DNA from: Halobacteriovorax vibrionivorans
GTDB taxonomy: Bacteria; Bdellovibrionota; Bacteriovoracia; Bacteriovoracales; Bacteriovoracaceae
Assembly (NCBI RefSeq): GCF_003346865.1
Contig: NZ_QDKL01000002.1
Location: forward strand, 968,430 to 1,032,429
Reading direction: 5' to 3'
Length of the DNA stretch: 64,000 nt
The position numbers and the translations under genes were made by a program. Below, one piece after another: positions 63,804 through 64,000 of this stretch (the stretch's first letter is position 1; every line of letters starts with the position of its first letter). Below the pieces are notes generated by a model that did no database searches, was not told the origin of the DNA, and was given only the letters and a program-made list of their open reading frames with translations.

Positions 63804-63884
63804 ATTAATATTGTATATGAAATGTTGCTAAAGGCAAAAGAAAAGGCTTATAGATAGGATTTAAAAGATTTTTAACCCCTAAAA

Positions 63885-63915
63885 CAAAAAAAGCCAGATC
63901 ATTGATCTGGCTTTT
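63885..63915 (-). terminator. rRNA operon terminator
   Basis: GCCAGATC/GATCTGGC stem (63892-63910) with an ATT loop, extended by A-T pairs, and on the minus strand followed by seven T residues. It lies immediately after the 5S rRNA gene. Confidence 0.88.
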
Positions 63916-63920
63916 TATAT

Positions 63921-64000
63921 AGAAGGTGCATCTTCCTAGTCTCACACCAAGTTACCCTGGCACTACCTTTGGCGCTAGCGGGCTTAACTGCTGAGTTCGG
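63921..64000 (-). rRNA. rrf: 5S ribosomal RNA (3' part; gene continues past the window)
   Basis: Read on the minus strand the sequence starts CCGAACTCAGCAGTTAAGCC, then CGCTAGCGCCAAAGGTAGTG, and ends GAGACTAGGAAGATGCACC, which is the conserved second half of bacterial 5S rRNA (the CCGAACTCAG loop B/C region, the GGTAGTG loop E side and the GAGAGTAGG-like helix IV/V). The 3' end near 63921 is estimated from the pairing part GATGCACC; the 5' half is outside. A terminator follows directly, marking the end of an rRNA operon. Confidence 0.93.

Overview
The window is AT-rich bacterial DNA, gene-dense, with short intergenic gaps and many 1- to 4-base start/stop overlaps. The gene set suggests a predatory deltaproteobacterium-like organism of the Bdellovibrionota, most likely the Bacteriovorax/Halobacteriovorax side. 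The clues are many secreted cysteine-rich proteins of unknown family, a myxobacterial-type Glt/Agl trans-envelope gene set, an AddAB-like nuclease pair, homogentisate catabolism genes, and low GC. This taxonomic call is inference from gene content only.

Layout. (1) 1-1528: 3' part of a ClC chloride channel gene with CBS domains. (2) 1668-8256: five forward genes for exported proteins of unknown function. An 11-bp terminator hairpin in this cluster has the start codon of the fourth gene in its loop. (3) 8259-13127: polA, free methionine-R-sulfoxide reductase, an RDD membrane protein, thioredoxin and gmhA. The end of gmhA is duplicated inside a 111-bp tandem repeat (13111-13351). (4) 13449-25431: an ExbB/ExbD/ExbD motor, and on the other strand a beta-barrel plus LolA-like pair and a six-gene operon (beta-barrel, TPR, long TPR, TPR lipoprotein, small secreted protein, FHA/TonB-like protein). 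The operon order resembles the Myxococcus gltD-E-F-G block. (5) 25509-31018: AddA/AddB-like helicase-nuclease. (6) 31101-38799: Hsp33, a lipoprotein, a FadF-like membrane iron-sulfur oxidoreductase and three further secreted unknowns. (7) 38916-44259: valS, GNAT, GT9-like, EI24/CysZ-like and DUF309 genes. (8) 44390-48262: aminotransferase, fumarylacetoacetase-family hydrolase, homogentisate dioxygenase and flavin-reductase-like protein, a compact aromatic amino acid catabolic operon. (9) 48394-49825: a secreted protein and a beta-barrel lipoprotein. (10) 49923-61184, all on the minus strand: tig, then (read in transcription order) rpsB-tsf-(terminator)-pyrH-frr-uppS-cdsA-rseP-tsaB-psd-like-pssA-barrel-truA. 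(11) 61371-63803: ftsK. (12) 63921-64000: the 3' part of a 5S rRNA gene on the minus strand with its terminator, the end of an rRNA operon lying beyond the window.

How the parts work together. The minus-strand block joins translation (S2, EF-Ts, RRF, TsaB, TruA) to envelope lipid synthesis (UMP kinase, undecaprenyl-PP synthase, CDP-DAG synthase, PS synthase) and sigma-factor signalling (RseP). The Psd homologue in this block has lost all three residues expected of the catalytic and autocleavage machinery. The 13.4-25.4 kb region most plausibly encodes a proton-driven inner-membrane motor coupled to periplasmic and outer-membrane parts, as in Myxococcus gliding. The exported unknowns near 1.7-8.3 kb and 35-38.8 kb are the least explained genes and the best candidates for new biology.
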